In this document: in pieces, positions 46,184 to 53,215 of the stretch
Layout of the letters: each line of letters starts with the position of its first letter
Position numbering within the stretch: position 1 is the first letter of the stretch
From: Ruminococcus sp.
Lineage (GTDB): Bacteria > Bacillota > Clostridia > Oscillospirales > Acutalibacteraceae
Length of the DNA stretch: 62,675 nucleotides
Direction: 5' to 3'
Assembly (NCBI GenBank): GCA_022510955.1
Contig: JAFLSM010000005.1
Span: 1-62,675 of the forward strand
The notes under the pieces: model-generated
The model's database searches: none
What the model was told of the DNA's origin: nothing
Seen by the model: only the letters and a program-made list of their open reading frames with translations
Translations under genes and position numbers: made by a program

Positions 46184-46269
46184 TTTGTCACCTATAATCC
46201 TTATCTCTGTAAACTATAATTTAATATACTAAAATTATATCATATGTGCTTATCGTTGTCTATGAAAAA

Positions 46270-46294
46270 GAGGTTGCCCGCAACGGACAACCTT
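46270..46294 (-). terminator. Terminator after the DUF3021 gene (repeat copy A)
   Basis: On the minus strand the stem AGGTTG...CAACCT, with an inner GTCCGTTGCGGG part, is followed by CTTTTTC. The same 22-base core occurs at 47424-47448. Confidence 0.78.
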
Positions 46295-46387
46295 AAAACT
46301 TTATTCAATCGTATTTTTTATAATTTTGTATTATAAGTATTTCTCCTATTTTTCAATTTGACTGATTCTTATTATATCTGCGTAATA

Positions 46388-46843
46388 TCATATATCTTCC
46401 TGCACTCTTTTGTTAAATGCTTTAATGCGTTTTTTTATAGCATAATATTGAAAAATCCAAATGATGAAGTAGATTACAAAGAAGATACCAAAGTAACTCA
46501 AAATTCCCCAAACGCTATGATTCATCCAATGCATCAGATATGCAATAGGAAGTATAGTTACGGAAATAATGATGCAGTGTGTGAGTGTCTGTCTAAGAAT
46601 GCTCCAATTATCCTTTTCCCAGATGACAGATGCTCCTGCAATAACTCCACCGTATAGTAGGGAGCAAACTGCCTGAACAGCAACTGCATTAATTTCACTT
46701 CCGCAAATATTAGCCAATTGTGGAACTATTGGATGAAAGTTTCCGTCATCGAGAATCACGGAAATGATAATGGTGATTATATAGCTAATGCTAAGTCCTA
46801 TCGGTGCGCCTATAAGACACCTTGTAAATAAGTTTCTTTTCAT
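46388..46843 (-). CDS. DUF3021 family membrane protein
   Basis: A 151-aa protein with four membrane helices (ISYIITIIISVIL, AVCSLLYGGVIAGASV, CIIISVTILPIAYLMHW, GIFFVIYFIIWIFQYY). DUF3021 genes are usually paired with a LytTR gene, as here. The protein is thought to modulate its LytTR partner at the membrane. AGGAGGTCA precedes the ATG, ten bases after the LytTR gene. Confidence 0.85.
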   Translation of the reverse strand: MKRNLFTRCLIGAPIGLSISYIITIIISVILDDGNFHPIVPQLANICGSEINAVAVQAVCSLLYGGVIAGASVIWEKDNWSILRQTLTHCIIISVTILPIAYLMHWMNHSVWGILSYFGIFFVIYFIIWIFQYYAIKKRIKAFNKRVQEDI

Positions 46844-46852
46844 ATTGACCTC

Positions 46853-47293
46853 CTAAATTCCCAAAACTTGTTTGATTTTAGCGACATATCGCCTTGAAAC
46901 ATATGTGATAGTTCCGTCCGATAGTTTAACACAAATCGTACCTGCAAAGCTCAAATCAAAGTTACGAACTTTTTTGAGATTGATAATTTCAGAATTAGAA
47001 ATTCTGACAAAGCTGTTTTTACTCAAACGCTCTTCCAACTCGTATAATCGATGTTTTAATGTCAATTCTTCATTATTCGTTGTTGCAATTGTCTTTCCAT
47101 TGGAAGTAAATATACGGATAATATCCGCCGGAGTAATAATCTCAACAATATCGTTACGGAATCCTGCAATCATTTCAGGTGACTTTTCTGATAATAAGTC
47201 CATAATTCTATTGACTTCCTCTGTCAGCTTATCAGTCACGATAATTATCTTAGGTTCAGAACAGTTCTCATCAATTTTTATCTCGATTTGCAT
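46853..47293 (-). CDS. LytTR DNA-binding regulator
   Basis: A 146-aa regulator with a C-terminal LytTR domain: NSFVRISNSEIINLKKVRNF and LSDGTITYVSRRYVAKIKQ. The N-terminal half (IIVTDKLTEEVNRIMDLL) is a short regulatory region without a receiver aspartate. It belongs to the LytTR regulatory systems that pair with DUF3021-type membrane inhibitors. GGGAGGT precedes the ATG. Confidence 0.88.
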   Translation of the reverse strand: MQIEIKIDENCSEPKIIIVTDKLTEEVNRIMDLLSEKSPEMIAGFRNDIVEIITPADIIRIFTSNGKTIATTNNEELTLKHRLYELEERLSKNSFVRISNSEIINLKKVRNFDLSFAGTICVKLSDGTITYVSRRYVAKIKQVLGI

Positions 47294-47423
47294 TTGTTTT
47301 ACCTCCCTTCGTTAACATGAGTATATCCTGTTTTTTAGTTTATTTCCACCATTTTTTGATAGGTGGTCATTTAGAGAAGATAAGTGGTTTGATAGACTAC
47401 TTATTCTAACATAAAAAGACAAA

Positions 47424-47448
47424 GAGGTTGCCCGCAACGGACAACCTC
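47424..47448 (-). terminator. Terminator after the GNAT gene (repeat copy B)
   Basis: The same hairpin as at 46270-46294 (gaggttg...caacctc), ten bases after the stop codon of the GNAT gene; the minus-strand tail is CTTTGTCTTTTT. Confidence 0.72.
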
Positions 47449-47457
47449 AATCGTTAT

Positions 47458-47997
47458 TTATTCTGTTATAGAAAAATACTCTTTGCGGTCGATGGCTAAT
47501 TCAAAAACTTTCCAATTTTCACCAAACAGTTCACATACCTCTTGTTGTTCCTGATGAACATCGTGGAATCCCGCCGCTTTATAACAATGATATGCAGACT
47601 TATTATTCTCAAAAACGCCGATAGTAACCTGCTCAGCTCCTGCAATTCTGAAAGCATATTCCAGCGCAAGCTGTATCATTTTCTTGCCGTATCCGTGTCC
47701 TCTTTTTTTATCGTCTACAATAACAAAGCCAATGCGCAAAATACGAGGATTGCTGTCAACATATCTCATAATGAAATGTCCTACAATTCCATTTTCGTTA
47801 CAAGCAGTCATTGGATAAAAATTATCTGACTCAACGCAGTCACCGTTACAATCAAAATATTTATAATTCATATCATCCTCATTAATCGGATATGAATCGT
47901 ATCTATCAGATGTCCATTTTCTAAAAATGTCTTCATTTTCACACCATGAAATAATCGTTTTTGCATCTGTTCTTTTATATGGTCTTAAGTATAACAT
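47458..47997 (-). CDS. GNAT family N-acetyltransferase
   Basis: A 179-aa acetyltransferase: LYLRPYKRTDAKTIISWCEN at the start, RIGFVIVDDKKRGHGYGKKM (CoA loop with R-G-H-G-Y-G) in the middle, and SAYHCYKAAGFHDV at the end. AGGAGGATAG precedes the ATG. It is a single gene with its own terminator. The acceptor is unknown. Confidence 0.88.
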   Translation of the reverse strand: MLYLRPYKRTDAKTIISWCENEDIFRKWTSDRYDSYPINEDDMNYKYFDCNGDCVESDNFYPMTACNENGIVGHFIMRYVDSNPRILRIGFVIVDDKKRGHGYGKKMIQLALEYAFRIAGAEQVTIGVFENNKSAYHCYKAAGFHDVHQEQQEVCELFGENWKVFELAIDRKEYFSITE

Positions 47998-48091
47998 TTA
48001 ACTATCCTCCTATAAATTTAAAATTTCTAAAATATATTATACGTGAGTGAGCTACCTATAAAAAGTACTACTCACAAGGGGGGAGAGTACA

Positions 48092-48817
48092 TTACTCCGA
48101 CGGAATCATAATATTGATACAAAACATTCCCTCGTCCTCGTATATATCGACAATACCGTCGTATTTTTCGGTAATACTTTTGATTTGCTTTACGCCGTAG
48201 CCGTGAGTTTCGCTCTCTGCTTTTGTCGATATTAAATCAGGATTTTCTTCGAGGACAGATTTTTCAATTTTGTTCTTGACAGTGATAGTATCGTATCCAC
48301 GCTTTTTGAGAATTGACACATATATAAATTTTTCAGCGATTTGCATACTCGCCTCTATAGCGTTGTCGAGAGCGTTACTCAGTACCGCTGAAAAATCGAC
48401 ACTGCCCATTTTGGCAAAAAGAAGATTTTCAATTTCCGCCTTGAACTGAATACCATTCTGCTGGGCGTATTCAAGCTTTGAGTTAATTATGTAGTTCAGC
48501 ACGGAATTTCCCGTTTGAATGTATGAATAAACACGGTTGAGATTATCGAGCACAACTGAAAGATATTCCTTTGCCTTTTCAACCTCATTGTTGTTAAGGT
48601 GAGATGCGATAACCATAATGTGATTCTTCATATCGTGCTTAAGCCTGCGAGTGTTCTCGTGCAGTCGCTCAATCTCTTGCTGTTGGTTACGGCTGTTCTT
48701 ATATTCCGCTTTCAGACTGTCAAACTGATACTGCAAATCAAGATTTTTCGCGACTTCGGCAGTGTAATCCTTATCGAGTTTTTCAAAATTCTCTTTTAGC
48801 TTGCTGTATCTGCTCAT
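48092..48817 (-). CDS. AgrC-like GHKL histidine kinase lacking membrane segments
   Basis: A 241-aa cytoplasmic kinase. An N-terminal coiled coil (about 1-55) leads to the phosphorylation site in TRRLKHDMKNHIMVIASHL, then the ATP-binding part with VLSNALDNAIEAS (N box) and GYGVKQIKSI (G box). AgrC-type kinases normally have five to seven N-terminal membrane helices; none are here. The start overlaps the response regulator gene (ATGA). No AgrB/AgrD-type gene lies near. The signal may come from a partner protein. Confidence 0.85.
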   Translation of the reverse strand: MSRYSKLKENFEKLDKDYTAEVAKNLDLQYQFDSLKAEYKNSRNQQQEIERLHENTRRLKHDMKNHIMVIASHLNNNEVEKAKEYLSVVLDNLNRVYSYIQTGNSVLNYIINSKLEYAQQNGIQFKAEIENLLFAKMGSVDFSAVLSNALDNAIEASMQIAEKFIYVSILKKRGYDTITVKNKIEKSVLEENPDLISTKAESETHGYGVKQIKSITEKYDGIVDIYEDEGMFCINIMIPSE

Positions 48818-49515
48818 CTCATATACCTCAAAATTATTTTCTTAACATTTTCTCTGTTAGTTCTGCCAATAGGTAATATCTCTTTGTTGCTAAGCTCTAT
48901 GTCATCGCCTTTGATAGCGAAAATGTGCTGTTGATTTACAAGAAAACCCTTGTGCGTGCGAATAAAACCTTTTGAAGAAAGCTCGCTTTCAAGAGAGGTT
49001 ATAGTTCCTCGAAATTTATATAAATTTTCAGCGAGGTGAAGATTAATATAATTGGATTTCGAGTCAAAATATAGAATATCCGTGAACAACACCTTGAAAA
49101 ATCCCTCGTTGGTTTTGAAACTGAAATACTCGCTTTTCTTTTGCAGTTCAACAATAAGACTCCTGACAACTGCTCCGATTTCCTCGTCAAAATGACTTTT
49201 GCGGATAAAACCGAATGGGTGATACCGAAATGACTGATACACCAACGCATCATGGCTCGTTACAAACACAAGCAAGGTCTTTGTGTCGTTGTCCATCAAA
49301 AACTGCGCAATATCCATTCCGCTAAGGCTGGGCATATCAATATCTAAAAACAGCACATCCACCTTATTTATCTTAATATGCTCTATAAGCTCAAACGGAT
49401 TGTTAGTATTGTACATATCTGCCTGACAATTCAGTCTTTTAAATTCCGCGTGTATCTTTTCGCTAATCTCGTTGAGCACTCTTTTCTCATCATCACATAC
49501 CGCTATTTTTATCAT
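48814..49515 (-). CDS. AgrA-like LytTR response regulator
   Basis: A 233-aa regulator. The receiver domain has IAVCDDEKRVLNEI, the phosphoacceptor in VLFLDIDMPSLSGMDIA and the later VFVTSHDALVYQSF. The LytTR DNA-binding half has FKVLFTDILYFDSKSNYI and GFIRTHKGFLVNQQHI. It is translated just before its kinase. Targets are unknown. Confidence 0.92.
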   Translation of the reverse strand: MIKIAVCDDEKRVLNEISEKIHAEFKRLNCQADMYNTNNPFELIEHIKINKVDVLFLDIDMPSLSGMDIAQFLMDNDTKTLLVFVTSHDALVYQSFRYHPFGFIRKSHFDEEIGAVVRSLIVELQKKSEYFSFKTNEGFFKVLFTDILYFDSKSNYINLHLAENLYKFRGTITSLESELSSKGFIRTHKGFLVNQQHIFAIKGDDIELSNKEILPIGRTNRENVKKIILRYMR

Positions 49516-49655
49516 ATCTTCCTCACAAATTTATCTCTGTTAGCATATATCCAAAGTGTACCACAAGGTAACAAAATAATCAATCTTACTTCAGAAAATA
49601 ACGAACATATAGTCAATGCTTTTTGTGTAAGTTTTTTGGAATTCAAAAAATTGTT

Positions 49656-49684
49656 TTGCAAATTGAAAAAATTTGTAGTATTAT
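49656..49684 (+). promoter_or_regulatory. Plus-strand promoter of a convergent small-RNA pair
   Basis: TTGCAA (49656-49661) and TATTAT (49679-49684) have a 17-bp spacer. The RNA would begin near 49691, followed by AAAGAGGTGG, a good ribosome-site sequence. Confidence 0.5.
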
Positions 49685-49708
49685 ATATTCACAAAGAGGT
49701 GGTAGTAA

Positions 49709-49768
49709 TTGCCACTTTGCAATAAAAATTGCTGCCCTGTGCAGGCACACAGAGCAGCGGAAATGTAG
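49709..49768 (+). CDS. Possible 19-codon peptide in the small-RNA pair
   Basis: A TTG start follows AGAGGTGG. The frame reads MPLCNKNCCPVQAHRAAEM and then stops. It has no hydrophobic helix, unlike known type I toxins, so it may not be a real gene. It lies exactly between the two converging promoters. Confidence 0.2.
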   Translation: MPLCNKNCCPVQAHRAAEM

Positions 49769-49791
49769 TGAGAGAAGATATTTCACTTCTT
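49722..49791 (-). ncRNA. Putative antisense small RNA
   Basis: The minus strand has TTGACA (49826-49821), a 17-bp spacer and TACTAT (49803-49798), a strong promoter. About 35 bases after the predicted start is an 11-bp stem (GCTGCTCTGTG/CACAGGGCAGC, 49758-49731) followed by AATTTTTATT, a good terminator. This defines an RNA of about 70 bases that overlaps the RNA from the plus-strand promoter at 49656. The arrangement resembles type I toxin-antitoxin or other antisense-RNA loci. The RNA call is sound; the toxin is not identified. Confidence 0.55.
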
Positions 49792-49843
49792 GATATTATA
49801 GTACAATATTTTATAGATATTGTCAATTAGGAGTGGAATAAAA

Positions 49844-50551
49844 ATGATAAAATGTAAAAAATGCAAAACTCAATTCAATGGGAAATTCTGTCCGCAATGC
49901 GGTACAAAAGCAACAATTAAAAATTGGATAGTAATATTATTATTGATAGTATTTTTTCCTATTGGATTTTACCTGATGTGGGCAAAAACAAACTGGAAAA
50001 AGGTTATAAAAATTGTTGTTACAATTATTATCTCATTGTATTTTATTATCTGGATTACACCTACTCCGAAGAGTGGTAATAATAAAACTAACGCAAATAC
50101 CTATTTTTCAGAAACTACGGCACCAACAACCGAAGAGCTGACAACTGTAGAACTAACTACTGTAGAGCCGACTACCGTGGCACCAACAACTGTGGAACTA
50201 ACTACCGCTGAACCTACAACTGTCGAGCCGACTACCGTTGAGCCGACTACTGTAGAACCAACAACAGCAAAACCAACAGAAAAATCTACAAAGAAACCAA
50301 CAGAACCAACTACCAAAAAAGCAGTATCATCATCTTCTGCAAGCAAAAATTCAAACAATAATTTTCAAACCTACGATAACAAGGAACAGCAAAATACCAC
50401 TGAATATGTTTTAAATACAAATACTATGAAAGTACATAAAGCAAGTTGCCGTCATGTAAAGAAAATATCGCCTGAAAACTATGCTACAATATCCAGCTTG
50501 CAAGATGCTTATTCTAAAGGCTATGAAGCATGCAAAACATGTAACCCGTAA
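49844..50551 (+). CDS. Zinc-ribbon membrane protein with Thr-rich stalk and C-terminal Cys domain
   Basis: A 235-aa protein. The N-terminus is a zinc ribbon (CKKC and CPQC). Two hydrophobic stretches (about 29-45 and 53-72) follow, then about 60 residues of TTVEPTT-type repeats. The C-terminal domain reads YVLNTNTMKVHKASCRHVKK and GYEACKTCNP, an Ada-like Cys-bearing module often found at the ends of secreted nucleases and surface proteins. The ATG at 49844 is ten bases after AGGAG. The start region overlaps the -35 side of the antisense RNA promoter. The function is unknown. Confidence 0.72.
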   Translation: MIKCKKCKTQFNGKFCPQCGTKATIKNWIVILLLIVFFPIGFYLMWAKTNWKKVIKIVVTIIISLYFIIWITPTPKSGNNKTNANTYFSETTAPTTEELTTVELTTVEPTTVAPTTVELTTAEPTTVEPTTVEPTTVEPTTAKPTEKSTKKPTEPTTKKAVSSSSASKNSNNNFQTYDNKEQQNTTEYVLNTNTMKVHKASCRHVKKISPENYATISSLQDAYSKGYEACKTCNP

Positions 50552-50562
50552 AATAAAAACCA

Positions 50563-50589
50563 CCGACAGCTATTCGCAGTAGCTGTCGG
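50563..50589 (+). terminator. Terminator after the zinc-ribbon protein gene
   Basis: The stem CCGACAGCTA/TAGCTGTCGG has a seven-base loop. The A-run after it (CTAAAAAAA) lies on the wrong side for a plus-strand T-tract, and the gene end upstream is A-rich, so it may act poorly in this direction. Confidence 0.5.
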
Positions 50590-50595
50590 CTAAAA

Positions 50596-50625
50596 AAATC
50601 TGAGGACTACGCACTCCTCAGATTT
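50596..50625 (+). terminator. Second hairpin of the tandem terminator
   Basis: The long stem AAATCTGAGGA/TCCTCAGATTT surrounds an eight-base loop and is followed by ATATT. It can work on both strands. Confidence 0.65.
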
Positions 50626-50671
50626 ATATTACAGCAAATTGCAAAATATTACAATATTAAGGAGATAGCAA

Positions 50672-51484
50672 ATGTATTGTAAAATAAAAAAGCGAGCATT
50701 TGAAATTATACAGCAAGCAAACCCCAACGATTTTGCCAGCAGAATATTTGATACATTTATAATAACTTTAATCATTGTTAATTTGATAATAATTATTGTT
50801 GAAACATTCAGTATTCCAAATGATTTACAGACCGTCTTAAATTATGCTGAAACGATATCTGTAATTATTTTTTCTGCTGAATATATATTAAGAGTATGGA
50901 CTGCTGACTCGCTTTATCCTCGAAAATCTCCTTTAAAAGCAAGAATAAAATATATATTTTCGTTTATGGCTTTGATTGATTTGCTTGCCATTCTGCCATT
51001 CTATTTGCCTCTGTTTATCCCAATAGATTTGCGAGTGTTGAGGACAGTGCGAGTGATACGGTTACTTCGTATTTTTAAAATCAACAGATATACAAACGCA
51101 TTAAATACTATCGGACAGGTGTTTAAAAACAAGGCATCACAACTTATATCATCAATAATGGTTGTAGGTTTGCTAATGATAATTTCCTCAGTGCTAATGT
51201 ACAACATTGAAAATTCCGTTCAACCCGGAGCTTTTTCAAATGCGATTGAAACTATGTGGTGGACTGTTACAACTCTAACAACAGTTGGATATGGAGATGT
51301 TTATCCAATTACTGCTTCCGGAAAGATACTTGCTACAATTATATCGTTTTTAGGTATTGGTATGGTTGCAGTCCCTACAGGTATCATAACAGCCGGTTTT
51401 TCGGAACTATTAAGAACAGACGCAAACTCAGAGGAAGATGAAAAGAAATACTGTCCGTACTGCGGGCATAAAATTGACAAATAA
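50672..51484 (+). CDS. Voltage-gated potassium channel with C-terminal zinc ribbon
   Basis: A 270-aa ion channel with six membrane helices. S4 has a run of arginines (DLRVLRTVRVIRLLRIFKI). The pore loop is TVTTLTTVGYGDVYPIT with the TVGYGD potassium filter near 205-215. The C-terminus ends with KKYCPYCGHKIDK, half of a zinc-ribbon motif and unusual for this family. AAGGAG precedes the ATG. It is a single gene. Confidence 0.92.
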   Translation: MYCKIKKRAFEIIQQANPNDFASRIFDTFIITLIIVNLIIIIVETFSIPNDLQTVLNYAETISVIIFSAEYILRVWTADSLYPRKSPLKARIKYIFSFMALIDLLAILPFYLPLFIPIDLRVLRTVRVIRLLRIFKINRYTNALNTIGQVFKNKASQLISSIMVVGLLMIISSVLMYNIENSVQPGAFSNAIETMWWTVTTLTTVGYGDVYPITASGKILATIISFLGIGMVAVPTGIITAGFSELLRTDANSEEDEKKYCPYCGHKIDK

Positions 51485-51754
51485 CATTCTGTCTATCGAA
51501 ACTTGGCAAGAGTGTAACCATTACACAGTTTTTTCTAACATACGCATTTGCTGATATAATTCGATGATGTTTATATACACCTTAACGAGACAAATAATTT
51601 AGCAGCTACAAAAAACTAATTGACTTTCTTAAAAAATATGATATCATATATGAGTAAATTCAAGTCTTAAAAAGACGGTGTTTTTTGTGACAGGGTGTCA
51701 ATAAGTTGTCAGCCTTTGTTTTTGCTAATTGCAAATCCAAAAGTAAGGCGTTTA
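51485..51754. other. Non-coding stretch after the K+ channel gene
   Basis: No reading frame is seen. A promoter-like pair is present at 51620-51647 (TTGACT, 16 bp, TATCAT). It would read toward the tRNA relics at 51755 and 51884. A gtgacagggtgtc palindrome occurs near 51689. Confidence 0.35.
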
Positions 51755-51773
51755 AATCTTTTGTCCTCCGCCA
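51755..51773 (+). pseudogene. Relic of a tRNA-Ser 3' end
   Basis: The 19 bases ending in TTGTCCTCCGCCA match the 3' end of the tRNA-Ser(GCU) gene at 62469-62558 with two mismatches. No cloverleaf precedes it. It is followed by a terminator, as after a real tRNA. Confidence 0.6.
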
Positions 51774-51806
51774 AATCCGTCTTTTAATTAAGACGGATTT
51801 ATTTTT
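51773..51806 (+). terminator. Terminator after the tRNA-Ser relic
   Basis: The stem AAATCCGTCTT/AAGACGGATTT has a short loop and is followed by ATTTTTG. Confidence 0.8.
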
Positions 51807-51883
51807 GTTTATTATGTGGATTAGGCTGTGTGCTCCACCTCAGTAGCTCTCGCTGTGTAAAAATTGAGAGCAGAATTAAATAT

Positions 51884-51918
51884 GCGGGTGTGGCGGAATT
51901 GGCAGACGCGCTAGATTT
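51884..51918 (+). pseudogene. 5' half of a tRNA-Leu gene, broken at the anticodon
   Basis: The 35 bases are identical to positions 1-35 of the intact tRNA-Leu at 52860. The match stops at the first anticodon base; unrelated sequence follows. Its missing 3' half matches the relic at 61984-62036. Confidence 0.85.
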
Positions 51919-52003
51919 CGGTCACGTTACCTCAGTGAAAAATAGACAAATTATTTAGCTCGGAGTAAATTCGAGCTATTGCTTTATTATTAACGGTGAT
52001 TCT

Positions 52004-52702
52004 ATGAAAATAGTTATTATAAACGGACAAAATCATAAAGGCTCAACATACCACACTGCAAGGCTGTTAGCGGAGAAGGTAGGCGGCGAGATAACTGAGT
52101 TTTTCCTTCCTAAAGACTTTGGGGAGTTTTGTGTCGGATGTACAAACTGTTTTCAGAAATCCGAGGAAATGTGACCTCATTATGTTCAACTAAATCCAAT
52201 TACAACTGCCATGCTTGAAGCTGATGTAATCATTCTTGCGAGTCCCGTTTATGTATTTCACAGTACGGGCTCAATGAAAGCATTTCTTGACCATTATGGC
52301 TATATGTGGATGGTGCACCGCCCCCATGAAAAAATGTTTTCCAAACAGGCTGTTTGTATCTCCACAGCTGCAGGTGCAGGTATGAAATCGACGAATAAAG
52401 ATATGAATCATAGCTTGTTTTTCTGGGGAGTGCCCAAAAGATACAAAATTGGGCTTGCTGTTTTTGAAACGAGATATTCGCATTTGAGTGAAAAGGTTTT
52501 GAAAAAAATCGATAAGAAAACTTCCTCTGTAGCCGCAAAAATTAAACGTCACAGTGGGAAAGTCCATGTCAGTTTTCTGACACGGGTTATGTTTTTTGCT
52601 ATGCATATCGCTCAGCGCAATGGTTTTAACGAATCGGATAAAAACTATTGGCAAGAAAAAGGTTGGACAGGCAAAAAGAGACCTTGGAAAAACAATAATT
52701 AA
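52004..52702 (+). pseudogene. NAD(P)H-dependent FMN oxidoreductase, interrupted by TGA
   Basis: The 232-codon frame encodes a flavodoxin-like oxidoreductase: MKIVIINGQNHKGSTYHTAR (FMN loop), FCVGCTNCFQKSEEM, then TGA at codon 57 (52172-52174), PHYVQLNP, and the continuation ADVIILASPVYVFHSTGSMK. Relatives have a cysteine in the E-x-x-C-P-H pattern where the TGA stands. The rest is intact, so this is a young nonsense mutation or, less likely, recoding. I see no obvious SECIS-like stem after the TGA. Only a weak ribosome site (GGTGA) is visible. The tRNA-Leu 5' relic lies 85 bp upstream. Confidence 0.8.
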
Positions 52703-52732
52703 AATGAAGTTTTATAAACCAAATGTATGTTA

Positions 52733-52761
52733 TTGACAAAAAGTGTTTTATATGTTATAAT
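52733..52761 (+). promoter_or_regulatory. Promoter of tRNA-Leu
   Basis: TTGACA (52733-52738) and TATAAT (52756-52761) with a 17-bp spacer are a perfect match to consensus. A hairpin (GAGAAGGC/GCCTTCTC) lies between it and the tRNA. Confidence 0.8.
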
Positions 52762-52859
52762 TTAAAATGTTGAGAAGGCAACCACATGTTCGCCTTCTCT
52801 AAATCCCACCAATTAAATATTTGATAATCTCAGGAAACCTATCCTGATTTTATAGATTC

Positions 52860-52944
52860 GCGGGTGTGGCGGAATTGGCAGACGCGCTAGATTTAGGTTC
52901 TAGTGTCAACCGATGTGCAGGTTCAAGTCCTGTCACCCGCACCA
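52860..52944 (+). tRNA. tRNA-Leu (anticodon UAG)
   Basis: The acceptor arms GCGGGTG and CACCCGC pair. The anticodon stem CTAGA/TCTAG encloses TTTAGGT with TAG at 52894-52896. The long variable arm is that of a class II tRNA; the T-arm has GGTTCAAGTCC, and CCA is encoded. Confidence 0.97.
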
Positions 52945-52950
52945 ATTCGT

Positions 52951-52985
52951 AAAAATCCGATTCTATTATTAGAATCGGATTTTTC
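52951..52985 (+). terminator. Terminator after tRNA-Leu
   Basis: The stem AAAATCCGATTCTA/TAGAATCGGATTTTT has a short loop and a T-tract. Confidence 0.88.
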
Positions 52986-53057
52986 TGTTTATTATGTATA
53001 AACTATTGGAAAGGAGTTGTGGTTATGCCTACAAGATTAGATATTTAATGGTAATTT

Positions 53058-53215
53058 ATACTAAACACCGATTGAAAATGGACAAAAATTTTTGAGTAGA
53101 TTTTGTACTGTTCGAATAATGAATCACAGCAAGGCTGTCGCCTTGCGAAGAAACTTTATAATGTACATGCGAAATATACCAAAAAGATTGTCTGGTTTTA
53201 ATTAGTGTTTAGTAT
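53058..53215. mobile_element. 158-bp MITE-like element, copy 2
   Basis: The ends are atactaaacaccgattg and attagtgtttagtat, the same terminal inverted repeats and the same total length as the copy at 1026-1183. The inside has its own hairpin (gcaaggc tgtc gccttgc). The right end reaches the stop codon of the lipoprotein gene on the opposite strand. Confidence 0.75.

Noticed and set aside
49685-49768. Type I toxin of the Fst/TxpA or holin-like type
   Set aside because: The RNA layout fits, but no frame has the needed hydrophobic helix. Only the RNA pair is reported.
48000-49820. Peptide quorum-sensing system (agrBD)
   Set aside because: No AgrB-like membrane protease and no AgrD-like peptide is readable near the kinase/regulator pair.
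50101-50358. Val/Ser-rich frame opposite the TTVEP stalk
   Set aside because: It is the complement of the 12-bp repeats (VVGSTVVGS pattern), with no start site.
51884-52020. A second functional tRNA-Leu or a tRNA with intron at 51884
   Set aside because: After position 35 the sequence has no anticodon stem, variable arm or T-arm. The 3' half is 10 kb away, so it is a relic.
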